Positions 11,049 through 21,562 of a DNA stretch of 64,000 bases are shown one piece after another (position 1 is the stretch's first letter; each line of letters starts with the position of its first letter). Made by a program: the position numbers and the translations under genes. The notes beneath the pieces were generated by a model, which saw nothing but the letters and a program-made list of their open reading frames with translations, made no database searches and had not been told where the DNA came from. The stretch lies in assembly GCF_000143415.4 (NCBI RefSeq), contig NW_003314308.1:1158654-1222653 (forward strand), read 5' to 3'. This DNA comes from Selaginella moellendorffii. Its lineage: Eukaryota > Streptophyta > Lycopodiopsida > Selaginellales > Selaginellaceae.

Positions 11049-11283
11049 GCAGCAGGGAGAAGAAGCAGCAGTTCTAGATGATGGTTGTCATTGCCTGGAT
11101 TGATCGATCACGCAGCGCGTGATGAAGCTAGAGAGAAACAGGTTGTAGCTCCTCTTTACTAGCCCTCCAAATGCTTGATAGAGGTCTTTAGCTGCATTCT
11201 TACAAGCTCACCAAGCTTCCAACCTGTGCCCTTAGCTTCATTCTCGCAGATACCCAGCTCTGAGAATCTTTCAAATCCAACCA

Positions 11284-11571
11284 GCTTGATACCAAACTGT
11301 ATCTATACGTTTGTATATACGTGCCCTAGAATATAGTAAGCACTGAAAGTGGAAAGGACCTAGTCCTAAATGGGGGTTGCCGTGTTTCCCCAGCCAACCA
11401 TGAGCTATATTGGGCAACCACTCATCGAAAACACTTTTAAGAAGGTGGTTTAACCCAATGGAATATTTCGGTGGATCTCCTTTTCTTGCCCTAATGCCAC
11501 GTGTTAGGGCTGAACGTCTGGCATATTCCTTTTTAATCCAATGGGAGACTGACACGCATGAGATTATATCA
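11284..11571 (-). mobile_element. Probable LTR retrotransposon remnant (one LTR plus primer-binding site)
   Basis: Read on the minus strand, 11571-11298 starts TGATATAATC and ends GATACA (TG...CA, about 274 bp). Three bases later comes TGGTATCAAGC (11294-11284), close to the plant initiator-tRNA primer site. Typical LTR text such as a stretch around ACACGTGGCATTAGGG is present. I see no second LTR, coding region or target duplication in the window, so this is a fragment. The rest of 10725-12040 shows no gene. Confidence 0.45.
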
Positions 11572-12040
11572 TTTACGCTAGGTAGAAGCTTCAATTTTCC
11601 TGTCGAGATAAGCACTGAAGTGGCTGAAATGTCTGGTTTGTAAAAACAATGCACGAGGATTGCCTATTTCCCGGATAGAATTAAATCGGGGCCCAACGAC
11701 CGCGGGCAATAATACTGGTGCGAGAAAATATTCGTCAACACCGGCGGCCACGATTTGGCCACCTGGGCTTTTGGAAGGTAAGCCACGTAAGCGGGTCAGG
11801 GGCTTGCTAATTTGGGACGTAATTGGCGGTGCAATGGAATTTAAGAGAATGCGCCGCGCCAGACCACCTTGTCATCTGCTGCATTCGTCGGCGGTGTTGG
11901 ATAATTGGATCGATTGGATCGATCGCTTTTCTCGTGAGGTAAGCGATCGAGAGATCGTAGATTTCGCGCTCACGCACTTCTCGCATTTCCAGGCTGAGTT
12001 CTAGAGCTCCGGCGGGAGCAGGAGGGAGAGGGAGATAAGC

Positions 12041-13987
12041 ATGGAGTTTGGGAGAGCAACCAGAGTAAGCGATCGTTGCTTTGCTCGAATGTGGGCGATT
12101 TGATCCTCGCGGTCGCGAGTGTTTCCCATCGATTTCTCGATCCGGACTGACGTTTTCCTCTCCACAGGTGGTCGACGAGGAGGCCGAATTCGAGGCGGAG
12201 GCGGCCGCGGTGGAGGCATGGTGGCGATCCGATCGCTTCCGCCTCACGCGACGCCCCTACACCGCCCGCGACGTTGCCCGCCTCCGCGGGACTCTCCCAA
12301 TCCACTACCCCTCCAACGAGATGGCCAAGAAGCTGTGGTTCATCCTCAAGAACCACCAGGCCAACAAGTCGTGCTCCCGGACCTTTGGAGCTCTCGATCC
12401 AGTCCAAGTCGCCCAGATGGCCAAGTACCTCGACACCATCTACGTCTCGGGCTGGCAGTGCGCATCCACCGCCTCCACCTCCAACGAGCCCGGCCCCGAT
12501 CTCGCCGACTATCCCATGGACACCGTCCCAAACAAAGTGGAGCATCTCTTCATGGCGCAGCTCTTCCACGATCGCAAGCAGCGGGAGGCTCGGCTGAGCG
12601 TCGGCAAGGAGATCCGATCCAGGACCCCCTACGTCGACTATCTCGCGCCTCTCATCGCCGACGCTGACACTGGATTCGGCGGCACCACCGCCACTGTGAA
12701 GCTCGTCAAGATGTTCGTGGAGCGCGGAGCCGCCGGGATCCATATGGAAGACCAAGCCTCGGTGACGAAGAAGTGTGGTCATATGGGTGGCAAAGTTCTC
12801 GTCGCCACCTCCGAGCATATCAATCGTCTCGTCGCTGCGAGGCTTCAGCTGGACGTGATGGGAGTGGAGCAAATCCTGGTGGCGAGGTCCGACTCGGTGG
12901 CTGCGACGCTGCTCCAGAGCAACATCGATCCCCGAGACCATTACTTCATCCTCGGTGCGAGCAATCCGGCTGTCAAAGGCAAGCCGCTCGTCACGGTCAT
13001 GGCCGAGGCCCAGGCGATGAACAAGTCCGGGAACGAGCTCCAGGCGATCGAGGACAACTGGTTGGCGCAGGCGGACCTCCGGCTCTTCTCGGACGTGGTC
13101 GCGGACGCCATCCGGAAGATGAACATTGCCGAGAATGTCAAGGTGGCGAGGCTGAATCGCTGGTTTGACAGCGTCGAGGGGCTCTCCCATGCTGATGCTC
13201 GAGCTCTGGCTGCCACTCTCGGCGTCACCGACGTCTTCTGGTGCTGGGATCTTCCGAGAACTCGGGAAGGATTCTACCGCTTCCAGGGGAGCACCAAAGC
13301 TTGCATCGCTCGAGGCTGCGCCTTTGCTCCCTATGCCGATCTTCTCTGGATGGAGACTGCTACTCCGGACGTCGTCCAGGCTCAAGACTTTGCCGAAGGT
13401 GTCAAGGCCAAGCACCCGGAGATCATGCTCGCGTATAACTTGTCACCGTCTTTCAACTGGGACGCTGCCGGGATGAACGACGCTCAAATGCAAGAGTTCA
13501 TCCCCCACCTGGCGAGGATGGGATACTGCTGGCAGTTCATCACTTTGGCTGGTTTCCACGCGAATTCTCTGGCTGCTGATACGTTTGCTCGTGACTTCAA
13601 GCAGCGTGGCATGCTGGCTTACGTCGAGGATATCCAGCGCCAGGAGCGTATGAACAACGTCGAAACTCTGGCTCATCAGACCTGGTCCGGGGCGAATTAC
13701 TACGACCAGCTGCTCAAGACGGTTACTGGCGGTGTCTCGTCCACTGCGGCGATGCAGAAAGGTAACAAAGAGTTCCATACGTTTCTCTTTTTCTCTGTGG
13801 TCCTGTCCTCTTGTTTTCTGGCTCGGAGAATCCGGGCGACTGTCTCGTTGGCTTTCGTCTCGTTCCCCGATTTGGATTTTGACGCTTCTCTTCTGCTGGT
13901 GTAGGTGTGACCGAGGACCAATTCAAGGATACTTTCGGAAGCAACTTGCAAGCCGGAGCGGAAGTGTTCGCCAAGTCCAAGCTGTGA
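12041..13987 (+). CDS. ICL: Isocitrate lyase, glyoxysomal
   Basis: Three exons: 12041-12064 (24 nt, MEFGRATR), 12168-13761 and 13905-13987; 1701 nt, 566 aa, close to the ~575 aa of plant enzymes. Landmarks in order are [25 protein letters not shown] (metal-binding region), GIHMEDQ, the catalytic loop [10 protein letters not shown] with its active-site Cys, NLSPSFNWD and the C-terminal SKL. The SKL tripeptide is a canonical peroxisome targeting signal 1. The enzyme splits isocitrate into glyoxylate and succinate in the glyoxylate cycle, which converts stored lipid to sugar during germination. All key residues are intact. The long antisense ORF over exon 2 is a codon-bias shadow. Confidence 0.97.
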
Positions 13988-14177
13988 GGCTGCTCTGCCC
14001 GTTCCGAGTCTATGGATAATGACGATACCCTTCGGTGTTGAGTAATAATAATGTGGCTTGCTTGAGAAACTGCCAAATGAAGCCTGCTCTCGAGCAGACG
14101 CCCAGGAATTGTATATATATCCATCCATTCTTCTATTGCGCAATTCATCTGGGATAAAAACAAACCAAAACGTCTGA

Positions 14178-15475
14178 TCAGTAGGGCCTGAACTTACGTG
14201 CAGCTCGCATTTGCGCTATTTTCTTCTTATCTTCTTGGAACTTGAGCTGAAGTTGGGCCACCTCTGATGAATCACAAGCCAAGGTCAGGAAAGGCAACAT
14301 ATCGGTTGTTTCATTACCGTTTCGGTGCGAGTCTCTCTTTTGGAATTTGTAGAAATCATCCAGCCCCTGCGTCTTCTTCTCGGCATTAGCCGCGACAGCG
14401 GCATGAACAGCACCGACAGCAATCCCAGAGGTAGCGTCTGCGCTCCTCCTTTTCCCTTTCTGGCGAGTCACGACTGTCCAGCCGTCGCCACTGGCAGCAA
14501 CTTGTCGTTCTTTACGTGCCTGGTTTGAATAAGTGAATGGAAGTTTGAGCAAAATTGGAACATCTCTACATCCACAACACTTACTTGCTCTTCGCGTTCC
14601 TCGTAGTCAGCTATGAACGAGTCGAGCTGCTCCTGTAGCACATGAATACCTGGCCTACGTGCATTATATTCTGCTATCCATTCTGCAAAAAACAAAGAAC
14701 TTCTTAGAGACGAGAAACCCAAAAGGAAAAATGGTAGAGACTCACTCTCCATTCCTTGAAGTGTTTTTCCAGCTTCGCCATCCCCAGAACCTGCACCACC
14801 GGAGGACGCAGGGACTACGGGTTCCACCTCCTTTTTCTTTTTCTTCAGCTTCTTTTCTAGCTTCTGCTGGTTTCCATCCTCAACGAGCTTTTTCTTCTGC
14901 TTATTCAGTGCTTTTTCTACCTTCTCCTCGTGTTGTCCATCCTCAATTTCCTCGACAACCTTCTTCTTCTTCAGCGTCTTTTCCTCATGCTCGTTTTCTC
15001 CATCTTCAGTTTCCTCGACAAGCGTCTTCTTCTTCTTCTTCAGCGTTTTTACTACCTTCTGCTCGTTTTGTCCATCCTCAGTTTCCTCGACAAACTTCTT
15101 CTTCTTCTTCAACGTCTTTTCCACCTTCTGCTCGTTTTCTCCATCCTCGATTTCCTCGACAAGCTTCTTCTTCTTCTTCTTGAGCGTGATTTCTAGATCG
15201 CTGTCATCCTCCTCAACAATTTCCTTCTTCTTTCCTAGCTTCTTCTCGCTAATCTTCTTCTTCTTCTTCAGACGATCTCCATCCTCATTCTCGCTAGTTC
15301 GCTCCGGCACTGGAACCAGATCTAAGCTCCTCTTCTTCTTCTCACTCGAAATCTTCTTCTTCTCCGCTAACAATTTCCCTCCCTCCAAGACCTTCTTCTT
15401 GATCTTCTTCTCCTTCACTAGATTTACCTCACTCCGGCTCGCATTTTTCTCGCTCTTGCCGGCGATCTTCTTCAT
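14178..15475 (-). CDS. RRP7: RRP7-like rRNA-processing protein with Lys-rich N-terminal half
   Basis: Four exons: 14746-15475, 14585-14682, 14318-14519 and 14178-14263; 1116 nt, 371 aa. About the first 240 residues are charged repeats (ETEDGQNEQKVVKTLKKKKK and variants). The C-terminal ~125 residues match the RRP7 domain: KWIAEYNARRPG, GWTVVTRQKGKRR, DDFYKFQKRDSHR and the closing DKKKIAQMRAARKFRPY. From the family, it is a nucleolar factor of the small-subunit processome needed for pre-18S rRNA cleavage. The RRM-like domain of animal and yeast RRP7 is not visible; plant relatives I know also have a Lys-rich N terminus. The start lies only 80 bp from the start of the divergent PPR gene. Confidence 0.88.
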
Positions 15476-15555
15476 GCTAGCGACGCCACGCGCAGCGCTC
15501 TCACGCCATACCTCCTGTTCCCGCCGATAAACCCTAACTAAAGCCCCAACATGTC

Positions 15556-17640
15556 ATGGTCTCTAGGGTTTATGGCAAGCTGCCAGTAGGACGGAGGCTT
15601 CCTCGACCACCGTCGCTGGCATTCGATCGCGCTGCCAGAGATCCGCAACAGCAATCGCTCAGATCAGCTCTGCAGATCGACGCCGAGCAATATTTCCAGC
15701 ATCCATCCCCGGGGCCGCTTTCTCCAGCGATCTACGCATCCCTGCTCCGGCGATGCGCGAGTGCGCAGGCGCTGGCCGTTGGGAGGAGGATCGATGCCCA
15801 TATTTCGAGCTATCATCGCGATCCAGGTACTTTTCTTGGCAGTTTGCTCGTCCAGATGTATGGCAAGTGTGGAGACATCGACAGCGCGCGCCGGGTTTTC
15901 GATTCGGTGGGCGCCAAGACGGCATTCACTTGGAATGTGATGCTCGCAGCATATGCCCAAAATGGGCATTACAATCAAGCACTGGATTTGTTCCGGGAGA
16001 TGGGATCCAGACACAGGAATCCGGAGGAGAAGCCCAATGCCATCACCTTCTCGACTGTGACCAACGTCTGCTCGCTGTCTGGGGATCTAGAGGCCGGGAG
16101 AGCTCTCCATGCTCGAATTCTAGACAGCGGAGTGGAGCTTGATGACTTCGTGGGGACTTGCCTCATCAACATGTATGGCAAGTGTGGGAGCTTGGAGGAC
16201 GCGAAGAGATTGTTTGAGGCCTTGCCAAGGAGGAGTGTGGTGGCTTGGAACACCATGCTCGGCCTCTTCGTCCAGAAGGAACGCTGCGAAGAAGCTCTTA
16301 GTTTTTTCAGAAGGATGCAAAGCTCGGAGACAGTCGTCATCCCGGATTCAGTGAGCTATACAACTGCGCTGAGAGCTTGTTCGCTGCTGGAAACTTTGGA
16401 GGATGGGAGATCAGTCCATCGCGACTACTTGGCCAGTGGAATCAAGCCGGACGTAGTTTTTGGAAACACGCTCGTTAAGATGTATAGCGTCTGCGGCAGT
16501 GTGGAAGAGTCGAGGTACGCTTTCGACGCCATGCCGGAGAAGAACAGCGTCTCCTGGACAACCATGTCCGTCACATACACTCAGAGTGGCCGCCATCGAG
16601 ACGCGATGGAGCTCTACTGGACCATGAACTTGGAAGGCGTGAAGGCACACCAGGTGGTATTTCCAAGCGTTCTTAGCGCGTGCTGGGAGCTGAGACAAGG
16701 CAGAGACATCCACGCTCGGGTAGTTGCCGAAGGTTTTGATCGAGACACAGCCGTGGGGAATGCGCTAGTGACGATGTATGGGAAGTTTGGGGAGCTCGAC
16801 GATGCAAGGAGGGTTTTTCATGGCATTCCTGAGAAGACGGTCATTTCCTGGACGTCCATGATCGCGGTAAATGCTCAAAACGGAGAATGGGGGGAGGCCT
16901 TTCGGCTGTTTAAGACGATGAAGAGCCGGGGTGGTGTGAGGCCGAACGCCGTGACTTGTCTCATCATCCTTGACGCCTGCTCCGACGTTGGGACGGTAGG
17001 AGATGGCAGAGAAATCCATGCCGAGATAAAAGCCGGTGGATTGGACTCGCAACTCCGGGTGAACAACACGCTTGTCAACATGTATGGGAAATGCGGGAGC
17101 TTGGGCGATGCGAGGGAAGTTTTCGACAGCATGCGCGAGAGAAATGTGGTGTCTTGGACGTCCATGCTGGCTGCGTATACGCACCAGGGACACGGCAACG
17201 AGGCACTGGAACTATACAGGACTATGGAGCTTCAAGGCATGGAGCTCGACGACGTAGCATTCGTGAGCGTTTTATCAGCGCTCGGTCACGCAGGATCCGT
17301 CCACGACTGCCGGCAGTGCTTTATGACTATGGTCCGTGACCATGAGATCCAGACAATGGCAGAGCATTACAACTGCTTGATCGACTTGTTTGGTAGAGCC
17401 GGGTGGCTGGACAATGCCAAGGACTTGCTGGAAAGGATGCCGTTCGAGCCTGCTTACAAGGAGTGGATGACTTATTTGGGGTCGTGCAAGCTGCACGGCG
17501 ACTCTCACCGTGCTGCAGATGCTGCCAGGCGATGTGCCGATTTGAGGCCAGGAGTGGCCCAACCTTTCGTCATGCTGCTCAGCACGGTTGGCAACGAGGA
17601 CGACGCGGAGGAAACCGAATCAAAAGCCGACGCTCTCTAG
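15556..17640 (+). CDS. PLS-class pentatricopeptide repeat protein
   Basis: Intronless, 694 aa, ATG 15556 to TAG 17640. It has a basic N terminus (possible organelle targeting), then repeats from about residue 55 onward with VQMYGKCGDIDSARRVFDSV, LINMYGKCGSLEDA, LVTMYGKFGELDDA and LVNMYGKCGSLGDA. The C terminus has a PPR-E1 segment (HYNCLIDLFGRAGWLDNA, EWMTYLGSCKLHGD) and ends in acidic EETESKADAL with no DYW domain. Spacing between GxxVH motifs is canonical, unlike the PPR genes at 8583 and 21563. It is probably an organellar RNA-binding protein. A telo-box (15529-15537) lies within the 80-bp divergent promoter shared with RRP7. A GT-AG pair (about 17673 to 17731) suggests an intron in the 3' UTR. 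Confidence 0.93.
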   Translation: MVSRVYGKLPVGRRLPRPPSLAFDRAARDPQQQSLRSALQIDAEQYFQHPSPGPLSPAIYASLLRRCASAQALAVGRRIDAHISSYHRDPGTFLGSLLVQMYGKCGDIDSARRVFDSVGAKTAFTWNVMLAAYAQNGHYNQALDLFREMGSRHRNPEEKPNAITFSTVTNVCSLSGDLEAGRALHARILDSGVELDDFVGTCLINMYGKCGSLEDAKRLFEALPRRSVVAWNTMLGLFVQKERCEEALSFFRRMQSSETVVIPDSVSYTTALRACSLLETLEDGRSVHRDYLASGIKPDVVFGNTLVKMYSVCGSVEESRYAFDAMPEKNSVSWTTMSVTYTQSGRHRDAMELYWTMNLEGVKAHQVVFPSVLSACWELRQGRDIHARVVAEGFDRDTAVGNALVTMYGKFGELDDARRVFHGIPEKTVISWTSMIAVNAQNGEWGEAFRLFKTMKSRGGVRPNAVTCLIILDACSDVGTVGDGREIHAEIKAGGLDSQLRVNNTLVNMYGKCGSLGDAREVFDSMRERNVVSWTSMLAAYTHQGHGNEALELYRTMELQGMELDDVAFVSVLSALGHAGSVHDCRQCFMTMVRDHEIQTMAEHYNCLIDLFGRAGWLDNAKDLLERMPFEPAYKEWMTYLGSCKLHGDSHRAADAARRCADLRPGVAQPFVMLLSTVGNEDDAEETESKADAL

Positions 17641-19277
17641 TGGCAAGATCTGGATAAAGTCGTCACAATCAGGTACGTGATCTTCTTAGCTCGGAAGTTT
17701 TTACCATCGTGTTTTGCTTTGACGATTGCAGGCTGGCTGGAGCTTGGACGATGTCTGATTCAAAAATGAGGAGTAGAAAAGTCTCTGGAGCGAGAAACAG
17801 GCCAGAACAGGATTGACAAGGGTCCTTTCTGTGATTGAAGTTCCGGCCATTAAGAATGTGTTGGTGTCAGCTCTCGTCTCTCAGGTATATACTTGCTCAC
17901 GTGTACATCTTCTCGTTGAGACACATTGCTGGTTGTTGAACAGAAATTATTTGCGCTGCGGCTACACGACAGTTTCGCTGTGGATACAGGGATCGATTGA
18001 CGCTCGCTGGCTTTTTTATCTTCTCCTTTCCTTTCGGCGAGGTCCAAGTCCAATTGGACAATCTCTACTCTGAGAGTAAGCTATGCACACGCTGCTTTCA
18101 CCACTCGTCATTGTTGCAGTTTGGTGGCCTAGATTTCGCGAGGAACTCAACCTTTAACTGCTAGCAGCATCGATCGCCGGTGTGGCACAATAACTCACTT
18201 GGGAGCCACAGAGCAGCAGCCAGGTAAAAGAAGAGGAAAAGAAGCAGAGGGAAAGAAACTCGAAGCGTGAGCTAGTCATCTTTCATACTGAGCTGTTTTT
18301 TCTTGTGCAGCGCAGCAAGATCTCTCTTCGCAGCACAAACAGTTATATACGAGCCTCCAAGCTCTCTCTTCTCTAAAGCCTGCGTCGCCCACAGCGCTGC
18401 GAAGTCCTGCATTCATCGCTCACAAGCTCGCCTTCTCTCTTGACGTGACCCCTTCGGTTTATCTTACTTTCTCTTCGTTCTAACGCTGTTTTCCACTTCC
18501 GTGCAGGGATCTGCGACGAAGATCTTCGCAAATTCCAGGCTATAAAGGAGCGAAGCGAGAGAGCTCTTAAACAAACATTCGAGAGGTATTGGGTGGAAGT
18601 CGACACTTTTGCTTTTGACGAGATCTAACTAGCTGATTGCCGGTCTATTCTATTCTATGCCGCTACAGTGGCTTTACTCCTTTTGTTTCAAGCTGGCGAC
18701 GATTCATGCTACGCAACGATGCTCTCTCGCAACATCCTTTTTGTTTGGGGTGGCAGAGCCCACATTCCACCACCGCTCCACCATACTTTGATTGCCAGCA
18801 AATTCCATCCCAAATTTCAATGCGCGCAAAAGTAAAGGAAAAGATCAAAAGAGCTCTCGTAGCTTTCGAAACCTCACTGACTGATAGCTTTGATTGATCC
18901 ATTGAGTGATAGACACCTCCAACATTGAACTATCAGCTTCCAAACAGCGATGCTAGTGTGTGCCGTACACAGAGTACGGCAGTAGAACCTCTTGCGTTTT
19001 TCTTTTATCCGCAGTGACGGCGCGTTAAAAAAACAGCGCTTGTTTCATGTACGGACCACTGACGGCGCTGTCTAACGGAATATTTTCTCTTTCTTTTACC
19101 CTTGTTACTTTACTTTTGCCATTTTAATCCTCTGGTCTCATCAAAATGGCGGATTCCCTTGCGCGGCGATGATCGGTGATGGACGCCGACGAGAATGCGA
19201 TCGATCCATCTTCTCTCCCTCTCTCGCATCTTTCTTGATTGACTCCAGGGGAGCATTCTCGATCGATCGATCGATGG
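17641..19277. other. Intergenic region, no gene recognised
   Basis: About 1.6 kb with several GT-AG pairs near the left end, likely the spliced 3' UTR of the PPR gene. Only short ORFs without domains are present. A perfect 8-bp inverted repeat lies at 18961-18981. No tRNA or known microRNA sequence was seen. Confidence 0.5.
18961..18981. repeat. Short perfect inverted repeat (stem 8, loop 5)
   Basis: TGCCGTAC - ACAGA - GTACGGCA. It is too short for a plant microRNA precursor and is not followed by a T-tract. It may be a cruciform-forming or protein-binding palindrome; function unknown. Confidence 0.5.
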
Positions 19278-19319
19278 ATGCACTATAGGTCGCAAGCAAG
19301 AGCTTCCATCGCTCCAGCG

Positions 19320-20366
19320 ATGGAGATTATCAGCAGCAGGAGGGGCGTGGGGTACTGCTCCAGCCTCGGCGATCACAATCGGCAAGATTATCCCCTCTTT
19401 AGCCCTGTTCTTGATTGGCAAGAACAACAACGCGAGGATCAGCTGGAATTTCGATTCTTCTCATCCTCCTCTTGCCCCTCGGCAGCGCACGGCAATTGCG
19501 TGGAGATGATATCGGCCGACGAGATCTTCAGCAATGGCAGGATGCTCCCATGCGCTCTAGATTCCGCCAAGAACACCAGCAACAAGAATCTTTCCATGGC
19601 CATGAAGCGTCCCAATCCACACGCATCCACGCCGCCGCCAGCACCGCCAGCAGCGCCAATGCCAGCAACGCCAGCCACGGCCGCGAATCGATCATCGTCA
19701 TCATCATCCACCGCCAGCGGCAACACGATCAGGAAGAAGAGCGCCGCGATGGTGGCCACCGCGACGTGCTCCAGCCACTGGAAAGAAATCTTCCATCGAC
19801 TGCGCAATCCGGGGAGGCCGAGATCATCGTCGCAGTCCTCCTGCTACGAATCGTCCGGCTCGCTCTCATCGGACATGGACGCATTCCCCTCCTCGACTAG
19901 CTCCAGCAGCCGGAGGCTCCTCCTCCTCCCGGATCACCATGGCGAGGATTTCTCCCTCCCTCTCACCAAGGCCACCAAGGCGAAGAATTCTCACAAGGCC
20001 TCCTCCCAGCAGGGCATGGATCGTCACGACAAGAGCTCGAGCTCGAGGATGATGAGGGTCTCGTCGTTCGATAGCCGATCATCGAGTAGAGTATACCCAG
20101 GTGGTGGCGGCGGCGGCGGCGATCACCATCACTCTCAAACTTCGAGGAGATCCTTCTCCAGGGATCATCACAGCAGATCCTTGTCGTCCTTTCTCTACGA
20201 TCAGCACCAGCAGCATCACCAGCACCACCATCGCCACCAATCCGTCACTCCGGTTCTCAACATGCCCGTTTGCATGGGCGATTCTCTCGTCGTCTCGGCA
20301 TCGTCTTCTTCCTCGGGTAAGCTCGCCAAACTTCACAGCTCCAGTAGCAGAGCCAAAAGGAGATGA
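19320..20366 (+). CDS. Ser/His-rich plant-specific protein, DUF1645/MAKR-like layout
   Basis: Intronless, 348 aa from ATG 19320 (MEIISSRRGVG); an in-frame ATG at 19278 would add 14 residues. Near residue 45 is EFRFFSSSS, then EMISADEIFSNGRMLP. This F-x-F followed by a (S)ADE-L/I-F-x-x-G-x-x-x-P box is a hallmark shared by plant DUF1645-type and membrane-associated-kinase-regulator-like proteins. The remainder is low complexity: Ser runs, a Gly run, a His-rich tract, and VTPVLNMPVC near the C terminus with a basic end (SRAKRR). There are no catalytic residues and no membrane segment. I infer a signalling or adaptor role by family layout only. The assignment to a particular DUF is tentative. 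Confidence 0.65.
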   Translation: MEIISSRRGVGYCSSLGDHNRQDYPLFSPVLDWQEQQREDQLEFRFFSSSSCPSAAHGNCVEMISADEIFSNGRMLPCALDSAKNTSNKNLSMAMKRPNPHASTPPPAPPAAPMPATPATAANRSSSSSSTASGNTIRKKSAAMVATATCSSHWKEIFHRLRNPGRPRSSSQSSCYESSGSLSSDMDAFPSSTSSSSRRLLLLPDHHGEDFSLPLTKATKAKNSHKASSQQGMDRHDKSSSSRMMRVSSFDSRSSSRVYPGGGGGGGDHHHSQTSRRSFSRDHHSRSLSSFLYDQHQQHHQHHHRHQSVTPVLNMPVCMGDSLVVSASSSSSGKLAKLHSSSSRAKRR

Positions 20367-20744
20367 AAATTCTTTTCTTCCTGGCAATACAATTCTTGAG
20401 AGATGGATAGATAGAAACAAAGTTCTTCTTGCTTACTCTTGTGCTCATTCCTTTGGTGTGTAAAAAATTTCGCATTGTTTGTAACTTCCCATCTGTTCCC
20501 TGTTACTTGCCAAAAACTTTTCTGGTAATGCCCATAAATTTCCCAAACTTACCCAAATTTGGTCAGTGGTGGAGAGAGGAGTTGCTAATGTTTTTAATGG
20601 AGCTTCAAAATTTAGTGTCTCTCAGTTGCTGTGCTGCTGGAGCTCGGCTCATCGATCAATCTCCTACATTCGAGAAGAGGTCAGTGATTTCGCTAGAAAA
20701 GCAAAAAAAAAAGAAGGAAAAAAGGTACCAGAGAGCTCGTAGAG
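20367..20744. other. Intergenic spacer
   Basis: 378 bases holding the 3' end of the Ser/His-rich gene and the 5' flank of the fasciclin-like gene. An A-rich tract (20702-20723) precedes the next start codon. Nothing else was seen. Confidence 0.5.
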
Positions 20745-21539
20745 ATGTCGATGGTGATTGCGAACGCTGCCACCTTTCTCGTCTTGGTCCTCTTTTCTCT
20801 GCGAGCTCCCACAGTTCTCAGCATCAACATCACCCAAGTTCTCGGCCTCTTCCCGGACTACACCAACTTGAACATGCTGCTGCTTCAAACCGGCGTTGCC
20901 AACGAGATCAACCAGCGTTCCTCCCTCACCATTCTCGCCGCCGAGGACTCCGTGCTTGATCCCATCCTGGATCAGCTCGCGCAGTCCGTCACCGGCCAGC
21001 AGATAGCTGACATCCTCCGCTACCACGTCCTGCTCGAGTACGAAGGAATCAACGACCTCCGGAGCCTCCCCAACAAGAGTAAGCTTTTCACCACCCTCTT
21101 CCAGACCACCGGAAGAGCCTCCAACAATGCTGGCTTCGTGAACATCACGGACGATCCCAACGGGGGCGTCTCGGTTGGCTGGCCCAGCTCCTCCACGGTC
21201 TTCAGCTCGGAGATCCTCGGCACTGTCAAGGAGCTCCCGTTCAATGTTAGTGTCGTTGACGTAAGCCGGGTTCTCGTACCGTATGGACTCCTTCCACCTT
21301 CGCTCATGCCGCTGTTTCTCGCTCCATCACCACCACCAGCTGAATCGCCATCACCGTCGGGAGGACCACCAGGACCTTCTTCTTCGCCTTCTCCAAGTTC
21401 TTGGATAAGTCCCTCGACGTCGCAGCAAGGAGGTAGCCCAGACAATGGCAATCCAGCCACAAGCTCCGCAGTAGCACCATCAGCCCTTTGGAATGTCCTT
21501 TCAGAAGTTGCTTTTCTACTTGTTCTTCTGATCGTTTGA
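20745..21539 (+). CDS. FLA: Fasciclin-like arabinogalactan protein, probably GPI-anchored
   Basis: Intronless, 264 aa. It has an N-terminal signal peptide (MSMVIANAATFLVLVLFSL..., cut near residue 25). One FAS1 domain spans about 28-180: ITQVLGLFPDYTNLN, SLTILAAEDS (H1-like) and ILRYHVLLEY (H2-like region). A Pro/Ser arabinogalactan region follows (APSPPPAESPSPSG, about 190-230) and then a hydrophobic C terminus (LSEVAFLLVLLIV) suited to GPI attachment. Several N-x-S/T sites (NITQ, NITD, NVSV) lie in the FAS1 part. Family members are cell-surface adhesion proteins affecting wall structure. Protein order and length are normal for single-FAS1 FLAs. Confidence 0.93.
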   Translation: MSMVIANAATFLVLVLFSLRAPTVLSINITQVLGLFPDYTNLNMLLLQTGVANEINQRSSLTILAAEDSVLDPILDQLAQSVTGQQIADILRYHVLLEYEGINDLRSLPNKSKLFTTLFQTTGRASNNAGFVNITDDPNGGVSVGWPSSSTVFSSEILGTVKELPFNVSVVDVSRVLVPYGLLPPSLMPLFLAPSPPPAESPSPSGGPPGPSSSPSPSSWISPSTSQQGGSPDNGNPATSSAVAPSALWNVLSEVAFLLVLLIV

Positions 21540-21562
21540 TGTAGATGACTTTCGTTCTATCC

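Noticed and set aside
11271-11654. 127-codon minus ORF as a gene
   Set aside because: The sequence has LTR-type ends and a primer-binding-like site; the ORF has no domain and spans the LTR.
11970-13415. 481-codon antisense ORF over the isocitrate lyase gene
   Set aside because: It is a shadow of strong codon bias in the plus-strand enzyme; it has no domain, and the sense frame is complete with intact motifs and SKL.
14659-15183. Plus-strand Ser/Phe-rich ORF opposite RRP7
   Set aside because: It is the complement of the Lys-codon repeats (AAG read as CTT), with no start context or domain.
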